From the NCBI RefSeq assembly GCF_014873145.1, contig NZ_JADBEK010000001.1, positions 12,090,001 through 12,154,000 of the forward strand: 64,000 bases of DNA, read 5' to 3'. Of this stretch, positions 24,407 through 32,866 are shown piece by piece. Both the position numbers and the translations under genes were made by a program. Position 1 is the first letter of the stretch; every line of letters begins with the position of its first letter. The notes under the pieces are model-generated. The model made no database searches. It had not been told where the DNA came from and saw only the letters and a program-made list of their open reading frames with translations. The DNA comes from Nonomuraea angiospora (GTDB lineage: Bacteria; Actinomycetota; Actinomycetes; Streptosporangiales; Streptosporangiaceae).

Positions 24407-25030
24407 ATGCACGTGGCGATCCCGCTCTATCCCCGCTTCACCGCGCTCGACGCGGTCGGGCCGTACACGGTGCTGGCCTTCGCGCCCGGCTGGACGGTCA
24501 CGTTCGTCGCGGCCGAGCCCGGGCCGGTCACCGACGACCAGGGCACGCTCACCCTCACCGCCACGGCTTCCTACGAGGACCTGCCCCGCCCCGACGTGAT
24601 CGTGGTCCCGGGCGGCCCGGGGACGTTCGACGCCATGTCCGACGAGGCGCTGCTCGGCTGGCTGCGGCAGGCCCACGAGCACAGCCGGTGGACGACCTCC
24701 GTGTGCAGCGGGTCGTTCGTCCTGGCGGCGGCGGGGCTGCTGGAGGGGCTGAGGGCGACCAGCCACTGGGCCCTGCTCGACATGCTGCCGCAGTACGGGG
24801 CCGAGCCGGTGAGCGAGCGCGTCGTGACCCAGGGCGGGATCGTGACCGCGGCGGGGGTGTCGGCGGGGATCGACATGGCGCTGACCCTGCTGGCCCAGGC
24901 CACCGACGAGATCACCGCGCAGTCGGTGCAGCTCGTGATCGAGTACGACCCGCACCCGCCGTTCGACGCGGGGTCGCCGAAGACGGCGCCGGAGGGCCTG
25001 ACCGAGCTGGCGCTCAAACTCATCGGCTGA
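24407..25030 (+). CDS. DJ-1/PfpI family protein
   Basis: A 207-residue class I glutamine amidotransferase-like protein. The nucleophile elbow is TTSVCSGSFVLAAAGLLEG, and the THW/SHW segment (RATSHWALLDML) matches the regulator-linked isonitrile hydratase-like subfamily. AAGGAGAA precedes ATG. Co-transcribed with the upstream GlxA-type regulator. The substrate is unknown; isonitrile hydratase or glyoxalase-III activity are family possibilities. Confidence 0.85.
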   Translation: MHVAIPLYPRFTALDAVGPYTVLAFAPGWTVTFVAAEPGPVTDDQGTLTLTATASYEDLPRPDVIVVPGGPGTFDAMSDEALLGWLRQAHEHSRWTTSVCSGSFVLAAAGLLEGLRATSHWALLDMLPQYGAEPVSERVVTQGGIVTAAGVSAGIDMALTLLAQATDEITAQSVQLVIEYDPHPPFDAGSPKTAPEGLTELALKLIG

Positions 25031-25039
25031 CCCCCTCCG

Positions 25040-25131
25040 GGGCCCGGCCGCCCCCGCCCCGCCCCAGCGCCCTCGCTCTGAGGGCCCGGCCGCCCCCGCC
25101 CCGCCGCCCCGCTCCAGCGCCCTCGCTCTGA
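25040..25131. repeat. GC-rich tandem duplication
   Basis: Two adjacent copies (25040-25081 and 25082-25131) share their beginning (GGGCCCGGCCGCCCCCGCC) and end (CAGCGCCCTCGCTCTGAG), the second with an 8-bp insertion. Fragments of the unit recur to about 25190. This lies between convergent genes; no gene is present in the 199-bp gap. Confidence 0.75.
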
Positions 25132-25229
25132 GGGCAGGCCGCCCCGCTCCGGCGGCACCGCTCTGGGACGCACCGCTCTGGGGGCCCGGCCGCCCACGCC
25201 GCCCCCGGCTGCTCCGGCCGTGGGCGGCC

Positions 25230-25856
25230 CTAAGGCGTGCCCTCCTCTGCCGGCCCCTGACCGGCCCCCACCGGCAGCACGTCGAAGTGGATGATCACGC
25301 GCCCCATCGACGGATCGCGATCGCGTGAGTCCGGCGACTCGACCTCCCTGCGGTCCGACAGCGCGCGATACCGCTCCAGCACCTCGAACACCTCGTCCCG
25401 CAGCGCCGCGCTCTCCTCGGGCGTGAGCCGCAGCGAGCGCCGCCCGTAGCCGCTCGCGCGCACCCACTCCTCGGGCGCCCGCGCCTCCTCCTCGCGCCAC
25501 CGGGCCAGCTCCGCGCCGCGCTGGCGCACCATGTCGTCCAGCAGGAACTCCATCGCGCCGGCCGCCTCGGGATCGGAGGGCGGTTCCCCGTAGGAGAACC
25601 CGCCGGGCGTGATGCGCCAGTACTTCTCCTTGCCGCGCCCCATCCCCGGCACGACCTCGATCATGCCGTGCCCGGCCAGCTCCCTCAGGTGGTAGCTCGT
25701 GGCGCCGGTGTTCTGCCCGAGCAGGGCGGCGAGCTTGGTGGCCGTGGAGGGGCCGTGCTCGTCCAGCAGCTCGTAGATCCGCAGGCGCAGCGGGTGGGCG
25801 AAGGACTTCAGGGCCCTCGCGTCGAGCGTGCGGGCGGAATAGCTCTTGCTCTGCAT
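25230..25856 (-). CDS. ArsR-like helix-turn-helix transcriptional regulator
   Basis: A 208-residue protein with an N-terminal winged helix (ALKSFAHPLRLRIYELLDEHGPSTATKLAALLGQNTGATSYHLRELAGHGMIEV) and a helical C-terminal region common in regulators placed beside drug-efflux genes. It is divergent from an MFS transporter, the usual repressor/efflux arrangement. The wing segment is followed by KYWRITPGGFSYGEPP. Confidence 0.87.
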   Translation of the reverse strand: MQSKSYSARTLDARALKSFAHPLRLRIYELLDEHGPSTATKLAALLGQNTGATSYHLRELAGHGMIEVVPGMGRGKEKYWRITPGGFSYGEPPSDPEAAGAMEFLLDDMVRQRGAELARWREEEARAPEEWVRASGYGRRSLRLTPEESAALRDEVFEVLERYRALSDRREVESPDSRDRDPSMGRVIIHFDVLPVGAGQGPAEEGTP

Positions 25857-25882
25857 CGCTATGCAAGCCTATCTTTGCAAAG
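25852..25882. promoter_or_regulatory. palindromes between the ArsR-like gene and the MFS gene
   Basis: TGCAT-CGCT-ATGCA (25852-25865) overlaps the regulator's start codon, and the perfect palindrome CTTTGCAAAG lies at 25873-25882. Both sit in the AT-richer 68-bp divergent promoter region, the expected place for the regulator's operator. Confidence 0.5.
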
Positions 25883-25924
25883 AAAACTATGCACACTTTC
25901 CCTTACACACTATCGGAGTGAGCC

Positions 25925-27169
25925 GTGGGGCGTTCGTTCGGATTTCTGTGGTCCTCCACCGCGCTGTCGAACCTGGCCGACGGCGTGCTGAAGGTCGGGG
26001 CGCCGCTGCTGGCCGTGTCGATGACGCGTTCGCCCACGCTGGTGTCGCTGGCGGGGGCGGCCGCGACGGTGCCGTGGCTGCTCCTCGCGCTGCACGCGGG
26101 GGCTCTCGCCGACCGGCTCGACCGCCGCCGCATCATGGTCGTGGCCAACCTCGCCCGGGCCGCGGTCCTCTCCCTCGCCGGGCTCGCGGCCCTGCTCGGC
26201 CTGCTCGACCTGTGGGTGCTGCTGGCGGCCGTGCTCGTGGCCGGGGTGGCCGAGGTCTTCGCCGACGTCTCGGCGCAGTCGATCCTGCCGATGACCGTGC
26301 CCCAGGCCGACCTGACCAGGGCGAACGGCCGCGTCTCCACCGCCCAGATGATCGGCAACGACTTCGTCGGGGCGCCGCTGGCGGGCCTGCTCGTCGTGAC
26401 GCTCCCCGCCGTCGTCTTCGGCGCCCCGGCCCTCCTGTACGGCGCCGCGGGCCTGCTGTTGCTGGGCATGCGCGGCACGTACCGGATGGACACCCCGCGA
26501 GCGCAGGGCCGGCGGCCGCTGCGGCGGGACATCGGTGAGGCGCTGCGGTACCTGTGGTCCCATCGGGTGCTGCGGAGCCTGGCCGTCACGGCCGGGCTGC
26601 TCAACCTCGCCAACGCCGCCTACTTCGCCGTCTTCGTGCTGTGGGCCGTCGGCGACGGGTCGCGGATAGGGCTGGAGCCGGGCGAGTACGGCCTGATGAC
26701 GACCGCGTTCGCCGTCGGGGCGCTGCCGGGGTCGCTGCTGTCGGGGTGGGCCGCGGGGCGCTTCGGGGAGTTCCGCGCGCTCGTGGGGTGCTGGCTGGCG
26801 ACCAGCCTCCTGCTCATCGTGCCGGTGGCCGTGCCGTCCCCGTGGACGCTCTACCCGACGGCCGTGCTGTGGGGCGTGGCGGGCGCGGCGGGCAACGTCC
26901 TGGTGATCTCGGCCCGGCAGCGGCTGATCCCGGCCGAATTGCTCGGGAGGGTCAATTCGGCATACCGCCTCGTCGGCATGGGCGGGATGCCGCTCGGGGC
27001 GGCTCTGGGAGGCGTTGTGGCCGAGTTTGCGGGGCTTGGTGCCGTCCTCGTGGGCGCCACTGGAGTATGTTTGGGGGGTGTCGGACTGGTGTGGCGCGCG
27101 TTGTCTGATCGAATTTCTAGGCCGTTGACCAGCGCACCCGCACTTTCCGACATATCAGGATCACGTTAG
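25925..27169 (+). CDS. MFS transporter (putative efflux)
   Basis: A 414-residue protein with about 11-12 membrane helices. The loop 2-3 motif is ALADRLDRRRIMVVANLARA, and the second half repeats the pattern (LLSGWAAGRFGEFRAL). This is typical of the enterobactin-exporter-like/MFS_3 group. GTG start at 25925. The divergent ArsR-like regulator suggests ligand-induced export of an unknown compound. Confidence 0.88.
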   Translation: MGRSFGFLWSSTALSNLADGVLKVGAPLLAVSMTRSPTLVSLAGAAATVPWLLLALHAGALADRLDRRRIMVVANLARAAVLSLAGLAALLGLLDLWVLLAAVLVAGVAEVFADVSAQSILPMTVPQADLTRANGRVSTAQMIGNDFVGAPLAGLLVVTLPAVVFGAPALLYGAAGLLLLGMRGTYRMDTPRAQGRRPLRRDIGEALRYLWSHRVLRSLAVTAGLLNLANAAYFAVFVLWAVGDGSRIGLEPGEYGLMTTAFAVGALPGSLLSGWAAGRFGEFRALVGCWLATSLLLIVPVAVPSPWTLYPTAVLWGVAGAAGNVLVISARQRLIPAELLGRVNSAYRLVGMGGMPLGAALGGVVAEFAGLGAVLVGATGVCLGGVGLVWRALSDRISRPLTSAPALSDISGSR

Positions 27170-27202
27170 GCACCCTACGGCCTGTGCTGAAGTGACATGA
27201 TT

Positions 27203-27222
27203 ATCCCCGAGCAAGAGGGGAT
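27203..27222 (+). promoter_or_regulatory. hairpin covering the kinase Shine-Dalgarno
   Basis: ATCCCC (27203-27208) and GGGGAT (27217-27222) pair around GAGCAAGA. The right arm holds most of the GAGGGG ribosome site of the ATG at 27226, so the stem could limit translation. Six base pairs is modest. Confidence 0.4.
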
Positions 27223-27225
27223 GGT

Positions 27226-28032
27226 ATGCGGGAGATCGGCGGACGGTACCTCCTGAACGAGGAGGCCGGTCGTGGGGGTATGGGAGTCGTCTGGCGTGCG
27301 TTCGATCAGCTCCTCCACCGTACGGTGGCGCTGAAGGAGCTGACCTTGGCCGGTGAGGCCGAGATGGTGCGCCGCCGGGTGCTGCGTGAGGCCAGGATGG
27401 CTGCCGGCCTGACGCACCCTAACATCGTCACGGTCCACGACCTGATCGAAGAGGGCGGCAAGCTCTGGATCGTGATGGAATACCTGGACGGGCTCTCGTT
27501 GCACCAGCTGCTCTCCCAGGTGGGCACCTTACCGGCCCAGTCGGTCGCCGCGATCGGGCAGCACCTGCTCGCCGCGCTGCGCACCGCCCACCAGGCCGGA
27601 GTGCTGCATCGCGACGTGAAGCCCGCCAACGTGATGCTGACCGGTGACCGGGTGGTGCTGACCGACTTCGGCATAGCGACCGCCGAGGGCGACATCCGGA
27701 TGACCAGGTCGCGGCGGTTACGGGGCACGCCGGCGTTCATGGCGCCCGAGCGGCTGCACGGGGGGCCGGCCAGCAAGGAGGCCGACATGTGGTCCTTCGG
27801 CGCCACCCTCTACAGCGCCGTCGAGGGCCAGCCGCCCTACCCGGGCCAGGACGCGGCCACGGTGCTCGGCATGGCCCGCAGCGGCCCGTACCCACCGCCC
27901 CGGCGGGCCGGGGTGATGCGGCCGCTCATCGAGGGCCTGCTCCACCACGACCCGGTACGGCGCTACACGCCGGAGCAGACGGCCGGCCTGCTGGCCGGCA
28001 TGCGCGCCAGCGCCTACCAGGCCGCCATCTGA
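27226..28032 (+). CDS. soluble serine/threonine protein kinase
   Basis: A 268-residue Hanks-type kinase: glycine loop GRGGMGVVW, Lys37 in VALKEL, catalytic HRDVKPAN (Asp130), DFG at Asp147, and APE in FMAPERL. It consists of the catalytic domain only, without the membrane anchor or PASTA repeats of PknB, so it is a cytosolic kinase with no visible sensor. Its substrates are unknown. It lies 260 bp before tRNA-Pro. Confidence 0.92.
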   Translation: MREIGGRYLLNEEAGRGGMGVVWRAFDQLLHRTVALKELTLAGEAEMVRRRVLREARMAAGLTHPNIVTVHDLIEEGGKLWIVMEYLDGLSLHQLLSQVGTLPAQSVAAIGQHLLAALRTAHQAGVLHRDVKPANVMLTGDRVVLTDFGIATAEGDIRMTRSRRLRGTPAFMAPERLHGGPASKEADMWSFGATLYSAVEGQPPYPGQDAATVLGMARSGPYPPPRRAGVMRPLIEGLLHHDPVRRYTPEQTAGLLAGMRASAYQAAI

Positions 28033-28248
28033 TCACCGCCGGCCGCCGGGTCGCTCGCCCGGCGGATGTTGTTTGACCTCCGCCGTCCCGGATGCCACCA
28101 CCTGGGCGTGCTCAGGCCGACCGCGCACGGCCTGCCCGCACCGGCCCGGAGCACCCGCACCACAGGGCGAAGGCGATTCCTGCCCGAGCGCGGGGGCCTG
28201 CCGGCCCGGTTCGGCAACGCTCGATGATCTCGCACTTCTGATGTGCGC

Positions 28249-28254
28249 TAAGGT
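28249..28254 (+). promoter_or_regulatory. candidate -10 of the plus-strand tRNA-Pro
   Basis: TAAGGT, 38 bases before the tRNA, sits in a sequence nearly identical to the upstream region of the other tRNA-Pro gene (from about 28231). Confidence 0.5.
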
Positions 28255-28291
28255 AATGACGTCCCGCCCCGCAGGGGGCGGCCGGCACGAT

Positions 28292-28368
<77 letters not shown>

Positions 28369-28385
28369 GATTTCAGCTGGTCGAC

Positions 28386-28415
28386 AAGGGTGTCACTCGA
28401 AAGAGTGGCACCCTT
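28386..28415 (+). terminator. terminator of the plus-strand tRNA-Pro
   Basis: A 13-base arm (28386-28398) pairs with 28403-28415 around GAAA with one G-U pair. It follows the tRNA by 18 bases. Confidence 0.7.
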
Positions 28416-28431
28416 ACGCATTGATGAGTGA

Positions 28432-28632
28432 CTACCGGGCGAAGATCGTGTCCATCGCTGCAGCTCCTTGCAGGAGTACGGGACGGATCTGCTTCCGGTA
28501 GACGGTTTCGGTGGCCGCTGTCCCGGTGCGGCCGACCAGGCGGGCGATGTCCTCCAGCGGAACCCCGGAGTCGGAGAGCAGCGACACGAAGCTGTGTCGC
28601 ATCTCTCGGGGCGTCCAGTAGTACACGGACAT
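28432..28632 (-). pseudogene. C-terminal fragment of a tyrosine recombinase/integrase
   Basis: 66 residues matching the end of a phage-type integrase: REMRHSFVSLLSDSGV carries the conserved box-II Arg and HxxR-like His, then LEDIARLVGRTGT and a VYRK segment with the nucleophile Tyr. The DNA-binding and N-terminal catalytic parts (about 300 residues) are missing upstream on the minus strand. It sits directly after tRNA-Pro with its 3' end facing the tRNA, the normal int position in such elements. It cannot be an active recombinase alone. Confidence 0.8.
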
Positions 28633-28819
28633 CGGGACCGGGCATGCGGCCTTGGAGGCCGGTCCCGGCCCGCGCCGATCGACGGGCGACCTGAGCTTAG
28701 GTCAGGACGTGAGATCGGCAGTTGCCGAAGACGGGGGAGGAACGGGGCAGGAGTTCCGGATTGCTTCTGGCAGGCGTGGTGACGCCGTCCTTCCAGATCT
28801 CAAGCCACCACGCCCGTCT

Positions 28820-29107
28820 CTAGCGGGCCCTTCCAAACAGCAACGCCGTCCAGATCGCCCAAACCTCGCTGATCGGCAAGGGCGATGTCTCATGCACCTC
28901 GTGCCTCCCGTCGAGCTGGATGGTTCGCCGTAGGAGTGCCCGCCCGCCGCCCTCGCACAGTTCGTACACCGTGGCCCTGCAGTGGCAGGTCCAGGCCACC
29001 GTGCGCGTCCGCTCCAGCGCGGGGTACGGTTGCCGCCAGTCCAGCCGGGTGTGATCGCGCTGCGCCATGGCTACATGCGGGCTCAGGCACCTATTCGCAA
29101 GGGTCAC
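28820..29107 (-). CDS. small hypothetical protein of the integrated element
   Basis: 95 residues from GTG at 29107, whose bases overlap the stop of the gene upstream (GTGA), which supports translation. A later ATG at 29068 is possible. The sequence contains VAWTCHCRATVYELCEGGG and ends in LPISEVWAIWTALLFGRAR. The two Cys residues in WTCHC may bind metal. No family recognised. Confidence 0.55.
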   Translation of the reverse strand: MTLANRCLSPHVAMAQRDHTRLDWRQPYPALERTRTVAWTCHCRATVYELCEGGGRALLRRTIQLDGRHEVHETSPLPISEVWAIWTALLFGRAR

Positions 29108-29481
29108 GACGCGCTGTCCGCGACCACCTCAGATGACGGGGTCTTCCTCAGATGTGCGTACCGGAAGGCGACCCGCCGAGCCGCCCGAGCAGGGTCTATC
29201 GCCGGATGCCAGGCGTAGGTGAAGCGCCGACGGTGCTGATCCCAGCCGGTACGCCACCAGTAGCGATCGTCTTTGCACCACACGACCAGGCCCACCCAGA
29301 CCGACACCAGCGCCAGCCCGTAGCCGTCGTGGACATCGGCCGCGATGCCGTACTGCTTCAGCGCCTTGCGGAGTTCTTCGGCGACGTCGAGCGGGGTCAT
29401 CGACACGACATCCAATGTCCTGTCCTGACGGCCCGCTGTGACGCTGTTCGCGGGGATCGGAGCGCCTCTAGAGTTGTCCAT
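29104..29481 (-). CDS. hypothetical protein of the integrated element
   Basis: 125 residues from ATG 29481, preceded by GGAGG. A helical start (PLDVAEELRKALKQYGIAADVHDG) is followed by a Trp-rich segment (LVVWCKDDRYWWRTGW) and an Arg-rich end. It is divergent from the XRE-type regulator with a 169-bp shared promoter region and overlaps the downstream small gene. Paired small genes opposite an XRE regulator are common in actinomycete elements; function unknown. Confidence 0.6.
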   Translation of the reverse strand: MDNSRGAPIPANSVTAGRQDRTLDVVSMTPLDVAEELRKALKQYGIAADVHDGYGLALVSVWVGLVVWCKDDRYWWRTGWDQHRRRFTYAWHPAIDPARAARRVAFRYAHLRKTPSSEVVADSAS

Positions 29482-29650
29482 GGGTCGCACCTCCAGTGTG
29501 CGATCAAGGAACCCGTACGGCGTGTCAGCGCCTGCGGGTTCCGCCTTTTCACGGTCCTCTCATGACATCTCCCGGTAGCCCCGCACCGACAGTGCGAGTA
29601 AGGGAGACTGGGGGAGACAGGCGGACCCCAAGTCCCCCGAGGTGCACACA

Positions 29651-30883
29651 ATGGATAGCGTTCCGGTCTGGGCGATACGGTTGCGCGCCGAAAGGCGTGG
29701 CAAGTTGTGGACACAGCGAGACATGGCCAAGCACCTTGCCGACGCGGCCGACCCACGCACCAGGGCTCGTCTGCCCGAGCGGGAATCCCTGATCCGTATG
29801 ATCAAGGATTGGGAGGCCGGCAGGCATCAGCCCAAGGACCCCTATCGATTGCTCTACTGCCGGGTGTTCGGTATGAGGGAAGCCGAGTTGTTCGCCGATG
29901 CCGCAGAAGCCTCGGTGCAGGACAACGCTTGCTTCGAAGGCGAGATCGAGGCGTTGGAGCTGGGCCGCCGGGTTGCCGCCAGCGATGTGGGTAACGAGAC
30001 GCTTGACCGGCTGGAACTGGCCGTCGATGACCTTGCGATGGCCTACCAGGGAACACCGCCGGCCGAGTTGCTGAAACGAGCACGCGAGCACCTGTCTTAC
30101 GTTTCACATCTGATCAACGCGAAGAAGACACTCGTCGAGCACCGCCGCCTGCTCACAGCCGGTGGCTGGCTGTCCTTGCTGGCTTCCACCTGCTATATCG
30201 ACCTCCGCCAGTTCAATGCCGCCGCAACATGGCTTCGGACATCCGCCCAGTTGGCAAAGCATGCTGAGCATCCCGAGATCGCGGCATGGTGCCTGGAGAC
30301 GGAGGCCTGGCAGGCGATCACCACCGGCGACTACCGCCGAGCCTTGACCCTGACTCAGGGGGCGCAGGTGATCGCGCCACGTGGAAGTTCCGCCTACATC
30401 CAGGCGACCGCACAGGAAGGCCGGGTATGGGCACGGCTCGGATCCGGCCCGGAGACCCGTGATGCGCTGAACCGCGTCGCCCGGCTGGTCTCGTCGTTGT
30501 CGATGCCCGAGCATCCCGAGCATCACTACCGATACGACCCCTCCAAGAGCGACGCATACGTCGCGACCACACTGTCATGGCTGGGAGATCCGGCCGCCGA
30601 GTCATACGCCCGGCAGGTGCTCGCGCGTATGGAGTCAGCCGCCGATGAACTGTTTCGCCCACGCAGGGCGGTATCTGCGCGTCTTGACCTGGCGCTGGCC
30701 CTGCTGGCGGCCGATCAGCCCGACGAGGCCGGTCGGCTTGCCCTCATGACCATGACCAGCGGCGTGCTGGTGCCGTCCAACTATTGGAGGGCACACGAGG
30801 TGATCAGCGCCATCGAAACGCTCCGCATGCCGGAAGCCACAGAACTGCGCGAGGCGTATCGAGAACTGAGCGGTCCCGAGTAG
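29651..30883 (+). CDS. XRE-type regulator with long helical repeat domain
   Basis: About 410 residues. The N-terminus (VWAIRLRAERRGKLWTQRDMAKHLADAA ... RMIKDWEAGRHQP) is an XRE-like HTH, and the remainder is a TPR-like all-helical region. GAGG at 29639-29642 is spaced for ATG 29651; GTG 29642 is in frame. Such proteins in actinomycete elements and antibiotic clusters sense signals through the helical domain. It probably controls itself and the divergent small genes. Confidence 0.8.
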   Translation: MDSVPVWAIRLRAERRGKLWTQRDMAKHLADAADPRTRARLPERESLIRMIKDWEAGRHQPKDPYRLLYCRVFGMREAELFADAAEASVQDNACFEGEIEALELGRRVAASDVGNETLDRLELAVDDLAMAYQGTPPAELLKRAREHLSYVSHLINAKKTLVEHRRLLTAGGWLSLLASTCYIDLRQFNAAATWLRTSAQLAKHAEHPEIAAWCLETEAWQAITTGDYRRALTLTQGAQVIAPRGSSAYIQATAQEGRVWARLGSGPETRDALNRVARLVSSLSMPEHPEHHYRYDPSKSDAYVATTLSWLGDPAAESYARQVLARMESAADELFRPRRAVSARLDLALALLAADQPDEAGRLALMTMTSGVLVPSNYWRAHEVISAIETLRMPEATELREAYRELSGPE

Positions 30884-31043
30884 AGGGCTCGGGGCGCGTC
30901 CATGCAGAAACGAAGGTGCGCGGACGAGCGGCCTTCTGAGTGAATCGGGTTCGGTGGGTACCAGGCCCTGGGCCAGTACTTCCGCATCTGCGGGCCGATA
31001 TGGAATGATCCTTCTCTGCATTAATCATGTCGAAGGATCACGT

Positions 31044-31379
31044 ATGTCCATCAGGGCGATCGCGTTCATCGCCTTCCTCTTTATTGGTGCCGGTGTGCTT
31101 GCTGGTGTGATGCCCCTTACCGAAGGTGGCTTGGAGTGCGGTTCGGCGTTCATCTCGCCGTCCAATTCTGCCGGTCAAGACCATGTGAACGAGTGCGAGG
31201 ATGTTCGCAATCTCGTTCAGATCCCAACAACGATTTTGCTGGCCGTCGGCGGTGTGTTGCTACTCGCGGCCTTCTTCTTGGATGTGCGTCTGACTGTGGA
31301 GAGACATCGAAGAGAAGAGCAGCAAAGCGCAGCGCCCGGGATTCGTGACGAAGATATCGGCCAGCCGTCGGGTGACTAG
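31044..31379 (+). CDS. small two-helix membrane protein
   Basis: 111 residues: an N-terminal hydrophobic helix (AIAFIAFLFIGAGVLAGVMPL), an outer loop with two Cys residues (LECGSAF and NECED), a second helix (LLAVGGVLLLAAFFL) and a charged cytosolic tail. AAGGA lies seven bases before ATG. Its codon use is less GC-rich than that of neighbouring chromosomal genes, consistent with transfer. No family recognised. Confidence 0.6.
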   Translation: MSIRAIAFIAFLFIGAGVLAGVMPLTEGGLECGSAFISPSNSAGQDHVNECEDVRNLVQIPTTILLAVGGVLLLAAFFLDVRLTVERHRREEQQSAAPGIRDEDIGQPSGD

Positions 31380-31452
31380 CTGAGTGACAATCGTCAGCGA
31401 CAAGCGTGGACGTCACTGGATCGCCCTAGACAGTGTTGCCAGGTCGAACCCG

Positions 31453-31479
31453 CTACAGGTCATGATCGGGGCCCTGTAG
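31453..31479 (+). terminator. hairpin after the membrane-protein gene
   Basis: CTACAGG (31453-31459) pairs with CCTGTAG (31473-31479) around 13 bases, just before the duplicated tRNA segment. Confidence 0.4.
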
Positions 31480-31483
31480 GGAG

Positions 31484-31559
31484 TGACCGGGGGTCAAGGG
31501 GTCGCAGGTTTCAAATCCTGTCGTCCGACCAGATTTCCGCTGGTCGATAAGGGTGTCAC
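31484..31559 (+). repeat. right attachment-site copy of the tRNA-Pro 3' region
   Basis: Matches 28321-28396 across 76 bases with a T insertion in the T-arm, a C deletion in the acceptor stem and a few substitutions. The 5' half of the tRNA is absent, so this is not a tRNA gene. Its drift shows that the integration is old. Confidence 0.85.
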
Positions 31560-31578
31560 CTGTTGGATTGACACCCTT
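31549..31578 (+). terminator. duplicated tRNA-terminator hairpin
   Basis: AAGGGTGTCA and TGACACCCTT form a perfect 10-bp stem around 10 bases. It is the counterpart of the hairpin after the complete tRNA, with a different loop. Confidence 0.6.
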
Positions 31579-31596
31579 TCGCATGGGTGGGTGCCT

Positions 31597-31650
31597 AACG
31601 GGCGAAGAGGGTATCCGGATCTGCTTGCGGGAGACGGCCGCGCCGCTGTG
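31597..31650 (-). pseudogene. scar of a second integrase 3' end
   Basis: Shares CGGGCGAAGA, then GGATCTGCTT and GAGACGG blocks, in the same order as the integrase remnant at 28432-28500, but lacks about 32 bases between them. It holds the same position relative to the repeated tRNA segment (about 40 bp beyond it). It is therefore a remnant of a related integrase from a second insertion or from a duplicated end. Confidence 0.6.
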
Positions 31651-31681
31651 GCAGGCGAGGGGGCATGGCTCTCGGACCGAT

Positions 31682-32611
31682 TCAGCGGGGCCGGTAGTAG
31701 TCGAGAGCGATCTTCGCGGCGTAGTTGCCGTCGTCGGTCTCGATCACCTTGATCACGGCGATCTCCCCGGTCTTGCGGGAGCGCAGGCAGAAGAGCGTCC
31801 TCGGGGGAACCTGCCGGAAGCGCACGCCGTACGACGGGGCGGGGGATGCGTGCGCCGCGCACCGGTCGGGGGTCAGGGACGGTTCCGGGGAGATGTAGAC
31901 GTCGGTGTCGTCGGGAAGCTCAAAGGCGCCGTGGCCGTCCCCTCCGCTGTTGGTGCTTATCGACCAGGGACCGTCCCCCTCGGTGACCACGCCGGTCTGG
32001 AGATCGAAGTAGAAGTTGTAGTCCGGCAGCGGCAGCCGCCGGTCGAGGTAGACGGGGTCGTAGGCCGAGGTCGGCGACGGAGTGGAGCTCGAAGGAGGGA
32101 CGACCTGGCGCTTCGCCTGCGACGACCACGGCGATGTCACGGCGAGGGTGACGGCGAGCGTGACGGCGGCGGCGAGCGCGGCGACCAGGGCGACGAGGAG
32201 CGGGCGGCCTCCGGCGACCCGGCCCGTGGCCGTACTCGCTGCGGCGGTTCTTCCCGTCGCCGTGCCACCCGGGGGTGTGGGCTCGCCGGGTCCATCGGTG
32301 GCGTCCCGTGGCTCGTCCGGTTCGGCGATCAGGTCGGGGCGGGCGCGCTGGAGCGTGACATGCAGCATGGTCCAGCGTTGCCGCCACTCCTCGACCTCTC
32401 CACCGCAGGCCGCCACGAAAGCGAGGGTGACGTCCAGGGTCGGCAGGGTGTGCCCGGCCGCGGCCCGAGAAAGCACCGAGGGGGAGTAGTTCGCCTTCCG
32501 GGCGAGCTCGCGATAGGTCGGGGCCCCGGGTGCGGTGACCCGCAGTTCGCGAAGCTCGAGGGCGAACTCCCGGAGGGGCCCGTCCGGGACCGGTGTCTCC
32601 CGCCTGCCCAT
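31682..32611 (-). CDS. HTH membrane-anchored regulator with extracytoplasmic domain
   Basis: 309 residues. An N-terminal XRE-type HTH (YRELARKANYSPSVLSRAAAGHTLPTLDVTLAFVAACGG) is followed by a Pro/Thr-rich linker, one membrane helix (LLVALVAALAAAVTLAVTLAVT) and about 120 residues outside. The outer part ends in KTGEIAVIKVIETDDGNYAAKI. GAGGTGG precedes ATG 32611. The divergent gene encodes a secreted protein of the kind often paired with such HTH-membrane proteins. Signal and target are unknown. Confidence 0.78.
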   Translation of the reverse strand: MGRRETPVPDGPLREFALELRELRVTAPGAPTYRELARKANYSPSVLSRAAAGHTLPTLDVTLAFVAACGGEVEEWRQRWTMLHVTLQRARPDLIAEPDEPRDATDGPGEPTPPGGTATGRTAAASTATGRVAGGRPLLVALVAALAAAVTLAVTLAVTSPWSSQAKRQVVPPSSSTPSPTSAYDPVYLDRRLPLPDYNFYFDLQTGVVTEGDGPWSISTNSGGDGHGAFELPDDTDVYISPEPSLTPDRCAAHASPAPSYGVRFRQVPPRTLFCLRSRKTGEIAVIKVIETDDGNYAAKIALDYYRPR

Positions 32612-32866
32612 CGCCACCTCGATCGCGCGGTCGAAGCTCGCCCGTCCGTGACTCGCAGTATCCGATCTTTGCTGAGATCGGTCAAAGCCCGGATCGCCGT
32701 TGCACTCGGCCCCGCGTCCAGCTCATGCGGAGTCTCCGGCCTGCGATGTTCGGTTGTTTCCAATGGTTCGGAGTTGTTGTGCGAATGCCGGGACAGCTTC
32801 CCTCGCGGTGGGCGAACAGTGACAGTCGAGGTCGGCACGTCGTACCTGTCTCCTGGAGGAAGCAGC

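Noticed and set aside
28652..28933. Plus-strand open frames beside the integrase remnant
   Set aside because: No ribosome site or motif, and they oppose the better-supported minus-strand small gene.
31484..31528. Possible third tRNA-Pro gene
   Set aside because: Lacks the acceptor 5' strand and D-arm, and has an insertion in the T-arm and a deletion in the acceptor strand; it is an attachment-site copy.
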